Source of the DNA: CAZMRW01 sp964568805
GTDB taxonomy: Bacteria; Pseudomonadota; Gammaproteobacteria; Methylococcales; Methylomonadaceae
Assembly: GCA_964568805.1 (NCBI GenBank)
Contig: CAZMRW010000001.1
Location: 1 to 64,000 of the forward strand
DNA: 64,000 bases
Reading direction: 5' to 3'
Part shown: piece by piece, positions 7,422 to 15,919 of the stretch
How the letters are laid out: every line of letters starts with the position of its first letter
Numbering within the stretch: position 1 is the stretch's first letter
Notes under the pieces: generated by a model
The model's input: the letters and a program-made list of their open reading frames with translations, nothing else
Databases searched by the model: none
What the model was told of the DNA's origin: nothing
Program-made: the position numbers and the translations under genes

Positions 7422-10370
7422 TTAGGTGGCCGATAAAATGGCGAGAGGAAATGACCTTAATGACTCTCGAACATAGAGTTGACGATATCCTTCAGCCGCC
7501 GGGGCCCTAGGCAGGCATTGAGTAAACTGTTCCTGGTAGCGCATTGGCGCCTGCAGCGGTAATTCCAGCCAGGTATCCGTCCAGACATTATCCAACAGTT
7601 CGCCTGTCTCAGTGTTAAACAGGCTCGACATTAGACGGGGCACCACGATAACAGCAAAATTGTGTTGATCCTTTCTTGCAAAGGCCAGCAAGTGATCGGC
7701 ATACTGGCCGTGGATGTCAATTTTCAGATAGTCTCCGTGCCGAAACAGGGCGGCATGGCGATGCCGAAAGCTTAAGGTCTGCATGACTACAAAAAGCTTG
7801 ATGCGTCCATCTTCCATATTGTCCAATAATGAATTGATAAAGTGCGGCCGATCAAAATCCGCTTGCGCCAACAGAGTCTCCATCTCTGTCAGTAATTGAC
7901 TGTTTTGGTTGAAATTAACCGGTCTCCGATTATCGGGATCGACCAGGCTGAATTGCCATAACTCGTTGCCTTGATAAATATCCGGCACGCCCGGTGATGT
8001 CAACTGCAGCAGAGTTTGCGCCAAGGCGTTATACAAACCGGGTTTTCGGATTTGCCGCTCAAAGCCGGTGAAATCCTGTAAAAAAAGCGGGCTTTCAGTG
8101 ACATCCAGGCAATGGGAAACAAATTGGCTGACGGCGTGCTCATAGTCTTCATTCGGATTGATCCAGGAGGTATAGAGTTTCGCTTCACGAATTGCCTTGA
8201 TCATGTAGTTCCGGATTCGATCCAGATAATCCGCCCGCTCTGAATCATTCAATGGAGTTAATGGCCAGGTTCCAAGCAATGCCTGATAAAACAGGTATTC
8301 GTCATTGCGAGCGATGGCCGTACGGCTTATTTTGGTTTTTTGGGATTTGTTCATTTGTCGCCAACGTAATACGGCTGTCAGCCATCGTTCTGGAATTTCA
8401 CTCAGTACATTGATTCTGGCGCGCACATCGGCGCTGTGTTTGGAGTCATGACTGGACAGACATAACATGCTGTGTGGCCATTTCTTAACCCGTTCCTGAT
8501 TAAAGTGATGGAAGGCATTGACCGAATTGCCTATTTGCCGTGGATCGCCGCCCACTTCATTCAGGGAAATGAGCCGATTATATTGATAAAGCGCGGTATC
8601 TTCATAACCTTTGGCCATCACCGGTGCGGTATACTGTTGAAACTTCATGACGAACTTCAGCATATCCCTAACCGGAACAACCGCTTGGTGTTCCATCAGC
8701 AGAATGTCTCGAACGAACTCAAACACCGTTTTATCAGCCGCCCGGCTTCGTTGTTTGGCCTGCTCAATCGCCCAGTTAATATATTGACTGTCCTTTTTGC
8801 TTGCGGCCGGACTGTTGATGTAGGTGCGATAAACCGGAAAGCAGGCGATGACTTCCGACAAGGCATCCCGCAATGAGTTGAGCGTATAGTCGCGGGTTTT
8901 GGAGCTCAGCTCGGCGATTTTGCTCAACTGATTGGCCAGTACGTTCAATTCGCTGGCCAGCGCGGAAGTCATGACCTGTTTTTTAGCCTGATAGACCAGT
9001 TCGTCAAAATCCTGACGAAACCCTATAAATCGCACATAAGCGCGCGAAAGCGGCTTTTCCGCCGAACCATCAATCAATACGCCGTTAACGATATTGGTAA
9101 ACGTATAGCCTGTGCTGCCATGGATCGGCCAGTCGCTGGATAAATATTCATAGTTGGCGACAATTTTTTCGGCGACGATGTAAACGGGCGGACTATCCTG
9201 ACCGGTATTTCTGTTTAAAATCGCCGCAATGCTCTTATTAAGGTGTTGATAATAGGCTACCGGATCGTACAGGCCATCCGCGTGATCGATACGCAGTCCC
9301 TCTATCTTGCCCTGTTCAATCAGTGACAGGATAAGCTGATGGGTCGCCTCAAACACCTGTCCATCTTCAATGCGCAGACCGGCCAGGTCATTGATATCAA
9401 AAAAACGGCGGTAATTGATTTCATCGCCGGCAACCCGCCAATAAGCCAGCCGGTAAACCTGCTGTTCCAGTAACGCATGCAATTCGCCGCTGTCTCCGGT
9501 AATCCGGTTAATTTCCGCGACACGAAAGGAAATGAAGCGGATGATGGGCGGACTGTCCGTGCAGAGTCTGGCCAGGTGTTTTTTAAAGACTTCTTTATCC
9601 CGCTTGCGTTCGTCGATTTTTTCTTCTGTCGTCTCCGTGCGTAAAGGCAATTTGCTGAAACTGTTGTCGATGGTCTGATATTCCAGAAACACCGGATCGT
9701 CTGAGGCAAAGGCATTCAGTAATTGTTCGTGTTGCGAACTCAGGATCACAGGATAAGTCTGCGGGTCGACGGGAAACCGGTGTTGAAAGTAGATTATGCT
9801 GAACTCGCCCCGCTCGGCATCGAAAACGAGTGTCAGTTTCTGCTGATCCAATACATTGCCATAATGGTCGCCCAGGACAGGAATCAGTATTTTATTTTGC
9901 AGAGTTTTCTTGATGGGGTGCCAATCAATGTCAAAAAATGACGCGTAGCACGATGCCGGGCCGTTCTCCAGCACGTCAAGCCACCAGATATTGTCGCTGC
10001 CCATGATGCCCATGTGATTCGGGACGATATCGGCGATCAGGCCCATGCCGTTCCGCTGTAATTCGGCGACAAAACGCTCAAAATCCTCATGGCTGCCGAT
10101 TTCCGGATTCAGTTCGTTATGATCGACGATATCGTATCCATGACTGCTGCCGGGGCGGGCTTTCAGAAAAGGGGAGGCATAACAGTGGCTGATGCCGAGT
10201 TGGCGAAGATAGGGAACAAAGCGGGCGACTTCGGCAAAAGTAAACTGCCTGTTAAATTGCAGGCGATAAGTCGACACGGGAATGGTCGGCCCTTCTTGCT
10301 GAAGGGAAAGTTCAGACATATCCGGTCCCCTGTCCTGCGGAATGGGAAGGCCGGCTGTCATGCCGGTCAT
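7422..10370 (-). CDS. treY: Maltooligosyl trehalose synthase TreY
   Basis: A large GH13 enzyme of about 980 residues that isomerises the reducing-end glucose pair of a maltooligosaccharide into an alpha,alpha-1,1 (trehalose) linkage. Landmarks: STYRLQF, HCYASPFLKARPGSSHGYDIVDHNELNPEIG, DIVPNHMG, GLRIDHADGL and AEKIV, all typical of TreY. The ATG at 10370 overlaps the treZ stop as ATGA and has GGAGG about 10 bases upstream, so coupling is likely. A second start at 10319 (MSELSLQ) follows GGGGA and would also give a normal N-terminus. Its product is cleaved by TreZ, encoded just upstream. Confidence 0.93.
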   Translation of the reverse strand: MTGMTAGLPIPQDRGPDMSELSLQQEGPTIPVSTYRLQFNRQFTFAEVARFVPYLRQLGISHCYASPFLKARPGSSHGYDIVDHNELNPEIGSHEDFERFVAELQRNGMGLIADIVPNHMGIMGSDNIWWLDVLENGPASCYASFFDIDWHPIKKTLQNKILIPVLGDHYGNVLDQQKLTLVFDAERGEFSIIYFQHRFPVDPQTYPVILSSQHEQLLNAFASDDPVFLEYQTIDNSFSKLPLRTETTEEKIDERKRDKEVFKKHLARLCTDSPPIIRFISFRVAEINRITGDSGELHALLEQQVYRLAYWRVAGDEINYRRFFDINDLAGLRIEDGQVFEATHQLILSLIEQGKIEGLRIDHADGLYDPVAYYQHLNKSIAAILNRNTGQDSPPVYIVAEKIVANYEYLSSDWPIHGSTGYTFTNIVNGVLIDGSAEKPLSRAYVRFIGFRQDFDELVYQAKKQVMTSALASELNVLANQLSKIAELSSKTRDYTLNSLRDALSEVIACFPVYRTYINSPAASKKDSQYINWAIEQAKQRSRAADKTVFEFVRDILLMEHQAVVPVRDMLKFVMKFQQYTAPVMAKGYEDTALYQYNRLISLNEVGGDPRQIGNSVNAFHHFNQERVKKWPHSMLCLSSHDSKHSADVRARINVLSEIPERWLTAVLRWRQMNKSQKTKISRTAIARNDEYLFYQALLGTWPLTPLNDSERADYLDRIRNYMIKAIREAKLYTSWINPNEDYEHAVSQFVSHCLDVTESPLFLQDFTGFERQIRKPGLYNALAQTLLQLTSPGVPDIYQGNELWQFSLVDPDNRRPVNFNQNSQLLTEMETLLAQADFDRPHFINSLLDNMEDGRIKLFVVMQTLSFRHRHAALFRHGDYLKIDIHGQYADHLLAFARKDQHNFAVIVVPRLMSSLFNTETGELLDNVWTDTWLELPLQAPMRYQEQFTQCLPRAPAAEGYRQLYVRESLRSFPLAILSAT

Positions 10371-12217
10371 GTGCCGGGTTCCTCCAGGCAAAAAATGACT
10401 GTCCAGGGACTTAAACGACCTTGATCCGGGTTTTTGTTCAAGTCGGAATCACTGGCAAACAGCACCTCCCCGGCACAAGACCAGTCAACTGTTGCCGGCT
10501 CATTGCCCAGATTCGCCGCCAGCATTAGCGTGGAACCATCGTTCAGGAGCCATCGCACGGCTAATGCCCGCTCATTCAAGAGTTGGAATTGGGCTTGGCC
10601 GCCAGACATTCCGCGTATTCTCGGTGTAATATAACGGCGGCGGATATGCAGTAAATGCCGATGATAATCAAGCCATTGTCGGTGCGGAGCCTGGTTTATC
10701 TCATCCCATGCCAGCTTGGCCGACAGATAGGTTTGATCGTCATCGGGCCGCGGTATTTTACGGAGCATTTCATCATCGCTAAACTTCTGGAGCTTGGCAA
10801 ATTCCTGCAGCCGGCCCTGAGCCACTTTTTCGCTTAATTCTTCGGGAAAGTCTACAAAGTAGGGGAACGCTTGGCTGCTGGCCCATTCTTCTCCCATGAA
10901 CAACAACGGCGGCGCTGGCGCCAATATTAAGATCGCGGTTGCCGCGCGCAAGGCTTCCGGTGCGCAAAAACTTGAGATACGCTCGCCTAGGGGGCGGTTG
11001 CCGACCTGGTCATGATTCTGTAAGAAGGATACAAAGTCCGTCAGCGGCAAATCCGAACAGGGTTCGCCCCGCGGTTTCCCGTCCCGATAAGCGGATGATT
11101 CGCCCTGATAGGCAAAACCTTCGGTCAGGCAGCGGCCCAGATGGCGAATTGGTTGTTGCCGATAATCCTGGTAATAACTTTCGGTTTCTCCCGTTAACAG
11201 AACATGCAGAGCATGATGAATATCGTCATTCCATTGGGCATCGTAATAACGGTAAGGTCTGGATGGATCGCGTCTTAAGTAATGAGCCATATTATTGTCG
11301 TTTTCCAGCACCAAATAGACGGGACGATCATATCCCGGTCCTAGATGAACCGCTTCGGACAGTTCTTCAAGAATATCGGGTGAGCTGTCATCAAAAATGG
11401 CATGGACGGCATCGATGCGCAAACCGTCGAAGTGATATTCTTCAAGCCAATAAAGCGCATTGTGGATAAAAAACCGGCGCACCCAGTAATTGTGGCCAGT
11501 ATCAAAATTAATGGCCTCCCCCCACGGCGTATGAATGCGATCCGTGAAAAATGCCGGCGCATACCGATGCAGATAGTTGCCCTCAAGGCCGAAATGACTG
11601 TAAACCACATCGTTGAATACCATCAGGCCCTTGGTATGGGCCGTTTCAATCAGATCCTTGAGGTCGTCGGGCGACCCGTAGCTGCTGTCGGGCGCAAACG
11701 GCAGCGCGCCGTCATAACCCCAGTTTCGTCGTCCGGAAAAATCGGCAATCGGCATTAACTGGATGGCGGTTACGCCCAGATCGACCAGATAATCCAGACG
11801 TTTTTTTACTCCTTTAAAAGTCCCTTCTTCGGTGAAGGCGCCTACATGCAGTTCATAAAACACCACATCTTCCCAGGGGCGGCCTTTCCAGTCAACATCC
11901 TGCCAAGCCCATGCCTCAGGATCGATCACCTGGCTGGAACCATTGATATCCTGCGGTTGATAACGGGACGCCGGGTCGGGAACATAATCCTTGCCGTTGA
12001 TGAGATACTGGTAATAAAACCCGCTACCGGCAAGTTCGGTCGTAATACCGTGCCAGCCATCCGCTTCTGCGGCCATGTGCAACCTGATTTCAGGTGCGCG
12101 TCCTTGCAGGCATAATTCCACTTTATCGGCGCCCGGCGCCCATAAGCGAAAATTGATTCTGCCGTCATCCAGAATCCGGGTTCCAAAAGGCATGTAATGG
12201 AATCGGTGGGTTGCCAT
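10367..12217 (-). CDS. treZ: Maltooligosyltrehalose trehalohydrolase TreZ
   Basis: A GH13 enzyme of 616 residues that hydrolyses the bond next to the trehalose unit made by TreY, releasing free trehalose and a shortened chain. The N-terminal domain (GTRILDDGRINFRLWAPGADKVELCL) leads into a barrel with YELHVGAFTEEGTFKGV, DVVYSHFG, GLRIDAVHAI and LVLENDNN (acid/base Glu), plus FLQNHDQVGNR, all standard for TreZ. It begins 10 bases after the stop of the upstream glycosyltransferase gene and ends overlapping treY, so the genes form one transcription unit. Confidence 0.94.
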   Translation of the reverse strand: MATHRFHYMPFGTRILDDGRINFRLWAPGADKVELCLQGRAPEIRLHMAAEADGWHGITTELAGSGFYYQYLINGKDYVPDPASRYQPQDINGSSQVIDPEAWAWQDVDWKGRPWEDVVFYELHVGAFTEEGTFKGVKKRLDYLVDLGVTAIQLMPIADFSGRRNWGYDGALPFAPDSSYGSPDDLKDLIETAHTKGLMVFNDVVYSHFGLEGNYLHRYAPAFFTDRIHTPWGEAINFDTGHNYWVRRFFIHNALYWLEEYHFDGLRIDAVHAIFDDSSPDILEELSEAVHLGPGYDRPVYLVLENDNNMAHYLRRDPSRPYRYYDAQWNDDIHHALHVLLTGETESYYQDYRQQPIRHLGRCLTEGFAYQGESSAYRDGKPRGEPCSDLPLTDFVSFLQNHDQVGNRPLGERISSFCAPEALRAATAILILAPAPPLLFMGEEWASSQAFPYFVDFPEELSEKVAQGRLQEFAKLQKFSDDEMLRKIPRPDDDQTYLSAKLAWDEINQAPHRQWLDYHRHLLHIRRRYITPRIRGMSGGQAQFQLLNERALAVRWLLNDGSTLMLAANLGNEPATVDWSCAGEVLFASDSDLNKNPDQGRLSPWTVIFCLEEPGT

Positions 12218-12226
12218 GAGCCGGTC

Positions 12227-13468
12227 TCAAGATAATTCAATCCGGTCAAGGGCGCCATGTTGCAGTGATACCATTAAGGTCAGGTGCTCACGCAATTGAC
12301 GGGTCAACAGGAAATTTTGACGTACAAATTCTTTGGCTTTAAGTCCCATGTCCTGCATTTTTTGCTGTTGATTAAACAGGTAACGGATACGCAACGCGGC
12401 TCCTTCCGGCGTGTTGACTAAAAATCCGGTATGAAAATTTATCACCTGCAAACGAATGCCGCCGGTATCGCCGCCAATAACCGGTTTGCCTTTCCACAGG
12501 GCTTCGGTTACGGTCAGTCCGAAGCCCTCTTTTGTTGATTTTTGCAGAACAATGTCCGCAAGCCGCTGGAGTGCATTGATCGTGCGGTGCGAATCAGGCG
12601 GCAACAGCAGTATTTTGATATTGGGATCATCGCCGGCCGCCGAGCGAACTTCGCTGAGTACGGCATCTCCTTCCGGGTCATCGGTTGCCCCGCCGCCGGC
12701 CAGCACCAGTTGCAAGGAGGGGATATAACGCTGGGCCAGTTTATAGGCTTCTATGACACCCAGCGGATCTTTAAATCGATCATAGCGCGAAATCTGCGCG
12801 ATCATGGGTGTATTGGGATCGATGCCAAAACGTAACCGCACGGATTCTAATTCATCTTGAGCCATATCCACATTCTTGTCACTCAACGGGTCAATACTGG
12901 GCGGAATGATATAAGCGGGATGAGGCAATAATTGAACAAACTGGGGTAATGAAAAAATGCTGGCTTCATAGCCACGGACAAATCGTTCGAGAAACCGCCA
13001 GGTTCCACGGTACGGATGACTGGCGTCTATGTGGCAGCGCCAGATCCATTTGCCCTTTCGATTACGGCAATGCTTAATCATTGCTACGGGTTGCGGGTCG
13101 TGAATAAAGACAAAGTCCGCGTCTTCCAGAATGGAATGCAATTGATTGGCATTTTGTTCATTCACGTCTTGAAAATGGTTCAGCAAATGATCGGGAATCG
13201 TGACCCTGTTGCCTTGTATGGCGTTGTGGATACTTTTTGTGCACTGGTAAAATTCGCTATCGCCGCTTATGACCTCCCAGCGGGTATCGATTCCCAGTTC
13301 CCGCGTCAGCGGCACGAGTTTTTCCAGTATTTCGGCAACGCCGCCGCCAATGCGAGTGGAATTGACATGAACCACGGTCTTGCCTTTTAAGAGTCCAGCC
13401 AATTGTTGCAGATGCCGGATGACATCTTCGCCCGTTACTGCGGCATAAGCTTCTAGCATCGTAGTCAT
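12227..13468 (-). CDS. treT: TreT-type trehalose synthase (GT4 glycosyltransferase)
   Basis: A GT4-family retaining glycosyltransferase of 413 residues. Residues about 30-60 (VVHVNSTRIGGGVAEILEKLVPLTRELGIDTRWEVI) and the FYQCTKSIHNAIQG segment match trehalose glycosyltransferring synthase, which joins NDP-glucose and glucose to trehalose reversibly. The C-terminal Rossmann half has ISRYDRFKDP, LVLAGGG and the nucleotide-sugar motif KEGFGLTVTEALWKGKPVIGGDTGGI. It starts with an ATGA overlap on the DUF5752 gene. Donor nucleotide (ADP or UDP) cannot be told from sequence, and related mannosylglycerate-type enzymes are less likely. Confidence 0.82.
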   Translation of the reverse strand: MTTMLEAYAAVTGEDVIRHLQQLAGLLKGKTVVHVNSTRIGGGVAEILEKLVPLTRELGIDTRWEVISGDSEFYQCTKSIHNAIQGNRVTIPDHLLNHFQDVNEQNANQLHSILEDADFVFIHDPQPVAMIKHCRNRKGKWIWRCHIDASHPYRGTWRFLERFVRGYEASIFSLPQFVQLLPHPAYIIPPSIDPLSDKNVDMAQDELESVRLRFGIDPNTPMIAQISRYDRFKDPLGVIEAYKLAQRYIPSLQLVLAGGGATDDPEGDAVLSEVRSAAGDDPNIKILLLPPDSHRTINALQRLADIVLQKSTKEGFGLTVTEALWKGKPVIGGDTGGIRLQVINFHTGFLVNTPEGAALRIRYLFNQQQKMQDMGLKAKEFVRQNFLLTRQLREHLTLMVSLQHGALDRIELS

Positions 13469-14154
13469 GGCGCCACTTCCTTAAAGTAGTTTTGAAAGGT
13501 TGCAGCCACAAGCTGGCGTAAATCGACCAGGGTATTGAAGTAAGGATCGATACCGGTTAAGCAGTCAATTAAGGGCTGATAAGATTCACCAAAAAAAGCC
13601 AGCCAATGACGGAAATCATCGATTTTGTCCTGAGTTCGGCGGCGCGCATCGATAAAATGGTAAAACACGCTGCTTGCCGACATTCTGGGAATCAGAGCCG
13701 ACATTTCATGCGGTTCCCTGATTTTGGTGTGCGTATCAAATACTACAATCTGCGAGCGGATAAATTCAAACCGCTGCGAGGCATGAAACCATTGCAAATA
13801 TTCGCTTTCTTCTAATCGATTGTCTATGCATTCCAGTAAATGGTAGCGCAACTCTTCCAGGTCATTGAAGGAGGTCGGATCCAGGACGGCCAGTTGTTCT
13901 CCCAGTTTCGCGTCATGCAGGCTATGACGCACCCAACTGGCAAAATCGTTGATGTATTCCAGTTCATCAAAATGCGGCAATAATAAATGGGCCCAGAAAT
14001 GGTAGTACAGGCTGTCCGGACTCAGGTTGTCGATATGATCGCGGAACTCTTTTAAGGTATTGGCGCGTTTATGGGTCGCGATCGCGATCAATTCACAATC
14101 CTTTAGCACAAAGGGGGGTATTTGAGTCTCTGGCTTATTATTCATCGTGTTCAT
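13465..14154 (-). CDS. DUF5752 family protein
   Basis: A soluble protein of 229 residues with no known function. It contains two visibly related halves: residues about 43-110 (LSPDSLYYHFWAHLLLP, DFASWVRHSL, DPTSFNDLEELRYHL) and about 155-222 (MSASSVFYHFIDARRR, DFRHWLAFF, DPYFNTLVDLRQLVA), so it is an internal duplication. The pattern SxxxxYHF at the start of each half is the clearest shared feature. It is the first gene of the leftward set and overlaps treT by four bases. That tight coupling suggests a partner or regulatory subunit of the glycosyltransferase, but this is inference. Confidence 0.75.
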   Translation of the reverse strand: MNTMNNKPETQIPPFVLKDCELIAIATHKRANTLKEFRDHIDNLSPDSLYYHFWAHLLLPHFDELEYINDFASWVRHSLHDAKLGEQLAVLDPTSFNDLEELRYHLLECIDNRLEESEYLQWFHASQRFEFIRSQIVVFDTHTKIREPHEMSALIPRMSASSVFYHFIDARRRTQDKIDDFRHWLAFFGESYQPLIDCLTGIDPYFNTLVDLRQLVAATFQNYFKEVAP

Positions 14155-14526
14155 GTTTAAAACCCCATAGCGGTAGATTTAAATGAATGATGTGTTTGCT
14201 AGAATCAACTTTCCGTAACTAACGTACCAACCGGCAGCGGTCAGAAATGTTTTTTCATTTATTCCGGAAACAGAACCCTTTCCTATTGTTTGCAAGCCTT
14301 TGAATTTTCAAGGAGGCAAATTTGTTTAATTTAAATTAAGAGGCTTTTATAGCTGACGGAGTTCAATTTTGGGCTAAAAAGATTATTAAGTAAGCAGCGC
14401 ATGTCTATTATTCCGTTTAATCGTCGAAGCCAGGCTGGTTTGTGTTCAAAAACAGTCTTGTGATCCCGAGAAGTAACGTCTGCTTTCTGTTTTGAAATGC
14501 CCCGAGTCAGGGTTATAAGAAGGCTG
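14155..14526. other. Upstream region of the trehalose genes
   Basis: 372 bases between the DUF5752 gene and the small membrane protein gene, both leftward. The promoter of the DUF5752-treT-treZ-treY unit should be here, but no convincing -35/-10 pair or operator stands out. A long reading frame across 14331-14663 has no protein-like character. Confidence 0.4.
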
Positions 14527-14784
14527 CTAACGCTGGTGCCTCCAACGGAAATAAGTGCCGTTATCACAAACCCAACTCGCGCGCTGGGTTCCGGTTTTGG
14601 TGGTGCGCAATTGGCAGTGATGCTCAGCCTTGAACTGTTCCCAGTGCTCATCATCAAAATCAACTCTGAAATATAAACTGGTTAAAATTACAACAAGGAG
14701 AACGAAAAATAGAATAAGAAATGCATCAATCGGTTTTTCTTGAGTGAACAGCCGGATTTGTGAGCCCAATTTTTTCAAGTTCAT
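14527..14784 (-). CDS. Small single-pass membrane protein, unknown function
   Basis: An 85-residue protein: a short basic cytoplasmic head, one membrane helix (AFLILFFVLLVVILTSLYF), then a periplasmic tail VDFDDEHWEQFKAEHHCQL...GTQRASWVCDNGTYFRW. The two cysteines could form a disulfide around the loop. The tail looks selected (aromatic-rich, paired Cys, W.C..G pattern), which favours a real gene. The ATG at 14784 is chosen because the sequence between it and an ATG at 14808 is not conserved-looking; no strong ribosome site is seen for either. Confidence 0.55.
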   Translation of the reverse strand: MNLKKLGSQIRLFTQEKPIDAFLILFFVLLVVILTSLYFRVDFDDEHWEQFKAEHHCQLRTTKTGTQRASWVCDNGTYFRWRHQR

Positions 14785-15449
14785 AATTAAAACCCAAATT
14801 AAATACATTCAATATACACTGATTTATAATTCGGACAAATTTAAGTAGTTGTACTTTGAATCGATCGACTGTTTATAATCGGGCCGGCTGATTTTTCACA
14901 GGGTTGTTAAGTCAGGACATTCGCAGCAAATTGAATTGCTAATGACATATCCTCATGTGTAGTAAGGACACTTTAGAATCTGGCGGGCATTGTACTCATC
15001 GTTTTACGGATAGAAATCGAGACTTGCTCTGTTTGTCGTTAAAAAGATACCGTTCGACGGGAGCCCAATCAACGGCGCGGATGAGGGCGCCCCGTACGAA
15101 CTGTCATTTGGATTAGCTGTTAATGGCGAAACTCTGACAGAGTGATTTTGGTCTATATATTTTGTGATAGTTTTATCGAAAGGTTTAATAAACGAGGCGA
15201 TAAGGACAAAAAGAAAACGGACTGAATATGCTGAATCAGAGGGTCATGGATATTTTTATGTTACCCGTGGCCGGCCGGCCATCAATGCAAGCGGATGGAA
15301 TACCTTGAATGAAAAATAAATATCTAAATACAGTCTCTCAATATAAAGCAGACGATAATATAAACTAGATATTATATTAATTTTTTAAAAGTATTGGAGT
15401 CGCGGTGATAAGTTATAATAAAAAAAATGTTCATGTATATCGATTCTGA
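14785..15449. other. Non-coding stretch upstream of the H-NS-like gene
   Basis: About 665 bases without a credible gene. Notable are a GC-rich palindrome of three GGCC units near 15270-15281 and an increasingly AT-rich tract from about 15330. No RNA gene was recognised. Confidence 0.4.
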
Positions 15450-15482
15450 TATAATATATTTATTTTGTCGTAAGGTGTAAAT
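15450..15482 (+). promoter_or_regulatory. Likely -10 box and ribosome site of the H-NS-like gene
   Basis: A perfect TATAAT lies at 15450-15455, 27 bases before the ATG, and AAGGTG sits 7 bases before the start. No good -35 is seen 16-18 bases upstream. The whole 15330-15480 region is strongly AT-rich, the type of DNA H-NS family proteins bind, so autoregulation is plausible. Confidence 0.45.
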
Positions 15483-15797
15483 ATGACCGATTATCAGAAT
15501 TTATCTGAAAATGAATTACAGGCTGTTATTGAGAGTGCGGAAAAAGCTTTAAAATTAAAACAAGCCAATAAGCGAAAAGAAGTGATTGCGCAAATTAAAG
15601 AACTTGCGGCTTCCATTGATCTGACAATCGAAATTATCGAGACTGAAAAAAAATCTGTTCGTAAGGGTGTTAAGGTGCCTGTCAAATATCGGCATCCCGA
15701 GGATCAGGAGAAGACCTGGACGGGTCGCGGGGTGACGCCAAAATGGATGCGTGATTTATTAAATTCCGGTCATAAGTTATCCGAGTTCCAAGTGTAA
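15483..15797 (+). CDS. H-NS family nucleoid protein
   Basis: A 104-residue DNA-binding protein. Residues 1-55 are a helical oligomerisation region (ENELQAVIESAEKALKLKQANKRKEVIAQIKELAASIDLTIEII). The C-terminal 40 residues carry the H-NS DNA-binding core VPVKYRHPEDQEKTWTGRGVTPKWM, in which the TGRG loop enters the AT-rich minor groove. The length fits the short H-NS/BpH3-type group found in many proteobacteria. It is monocistronic, with an AT-rich leader and a strong terminator. It probably silences AT-rich foreign DNA, of which the defence island in this window is an example; that target is inferred. Confidence 0.88.
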   Translation: MTDYQNLSENELQAVIESAEKALKLKQANKRKEVIAQIKELAASIDLTIEIIETEKKSVRKGVKVPVKYRHPEDQEKTWTGRGVTPKWMRDLLNSGHKLSEFQV

Positions 15798-15824
15798 TTG
15801 TCCTGAACAGGAATTGCAGCAAGG

Positions 15825-15861
15825 GCGCTAAGGTGTTTCTATACTTTTAGCGCGATTTTTT
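15825..15861 (+). terminator. Rho-independent terminator after the H-NS-like gene
   Basis: The stem GCGCTAA/TTAGCGC (7 bp, 15-base loop) is followed by GATTTTTT, 28 bases after the stop codon. Confidence 0.75.
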
Positions 15862-15919
15862 CGGCTGCATATTAGAGAAATCCGTCCCAAACGATTATTA
15901 CCTTAATTCATGCAAAAAA

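Noticed and set aside
14331..14663. 110-codon leftward frame overlapping the small membrane protein gene
   Set aside because: It overlaps in another frame a better candidate with a membrane helix and paired cysteines.
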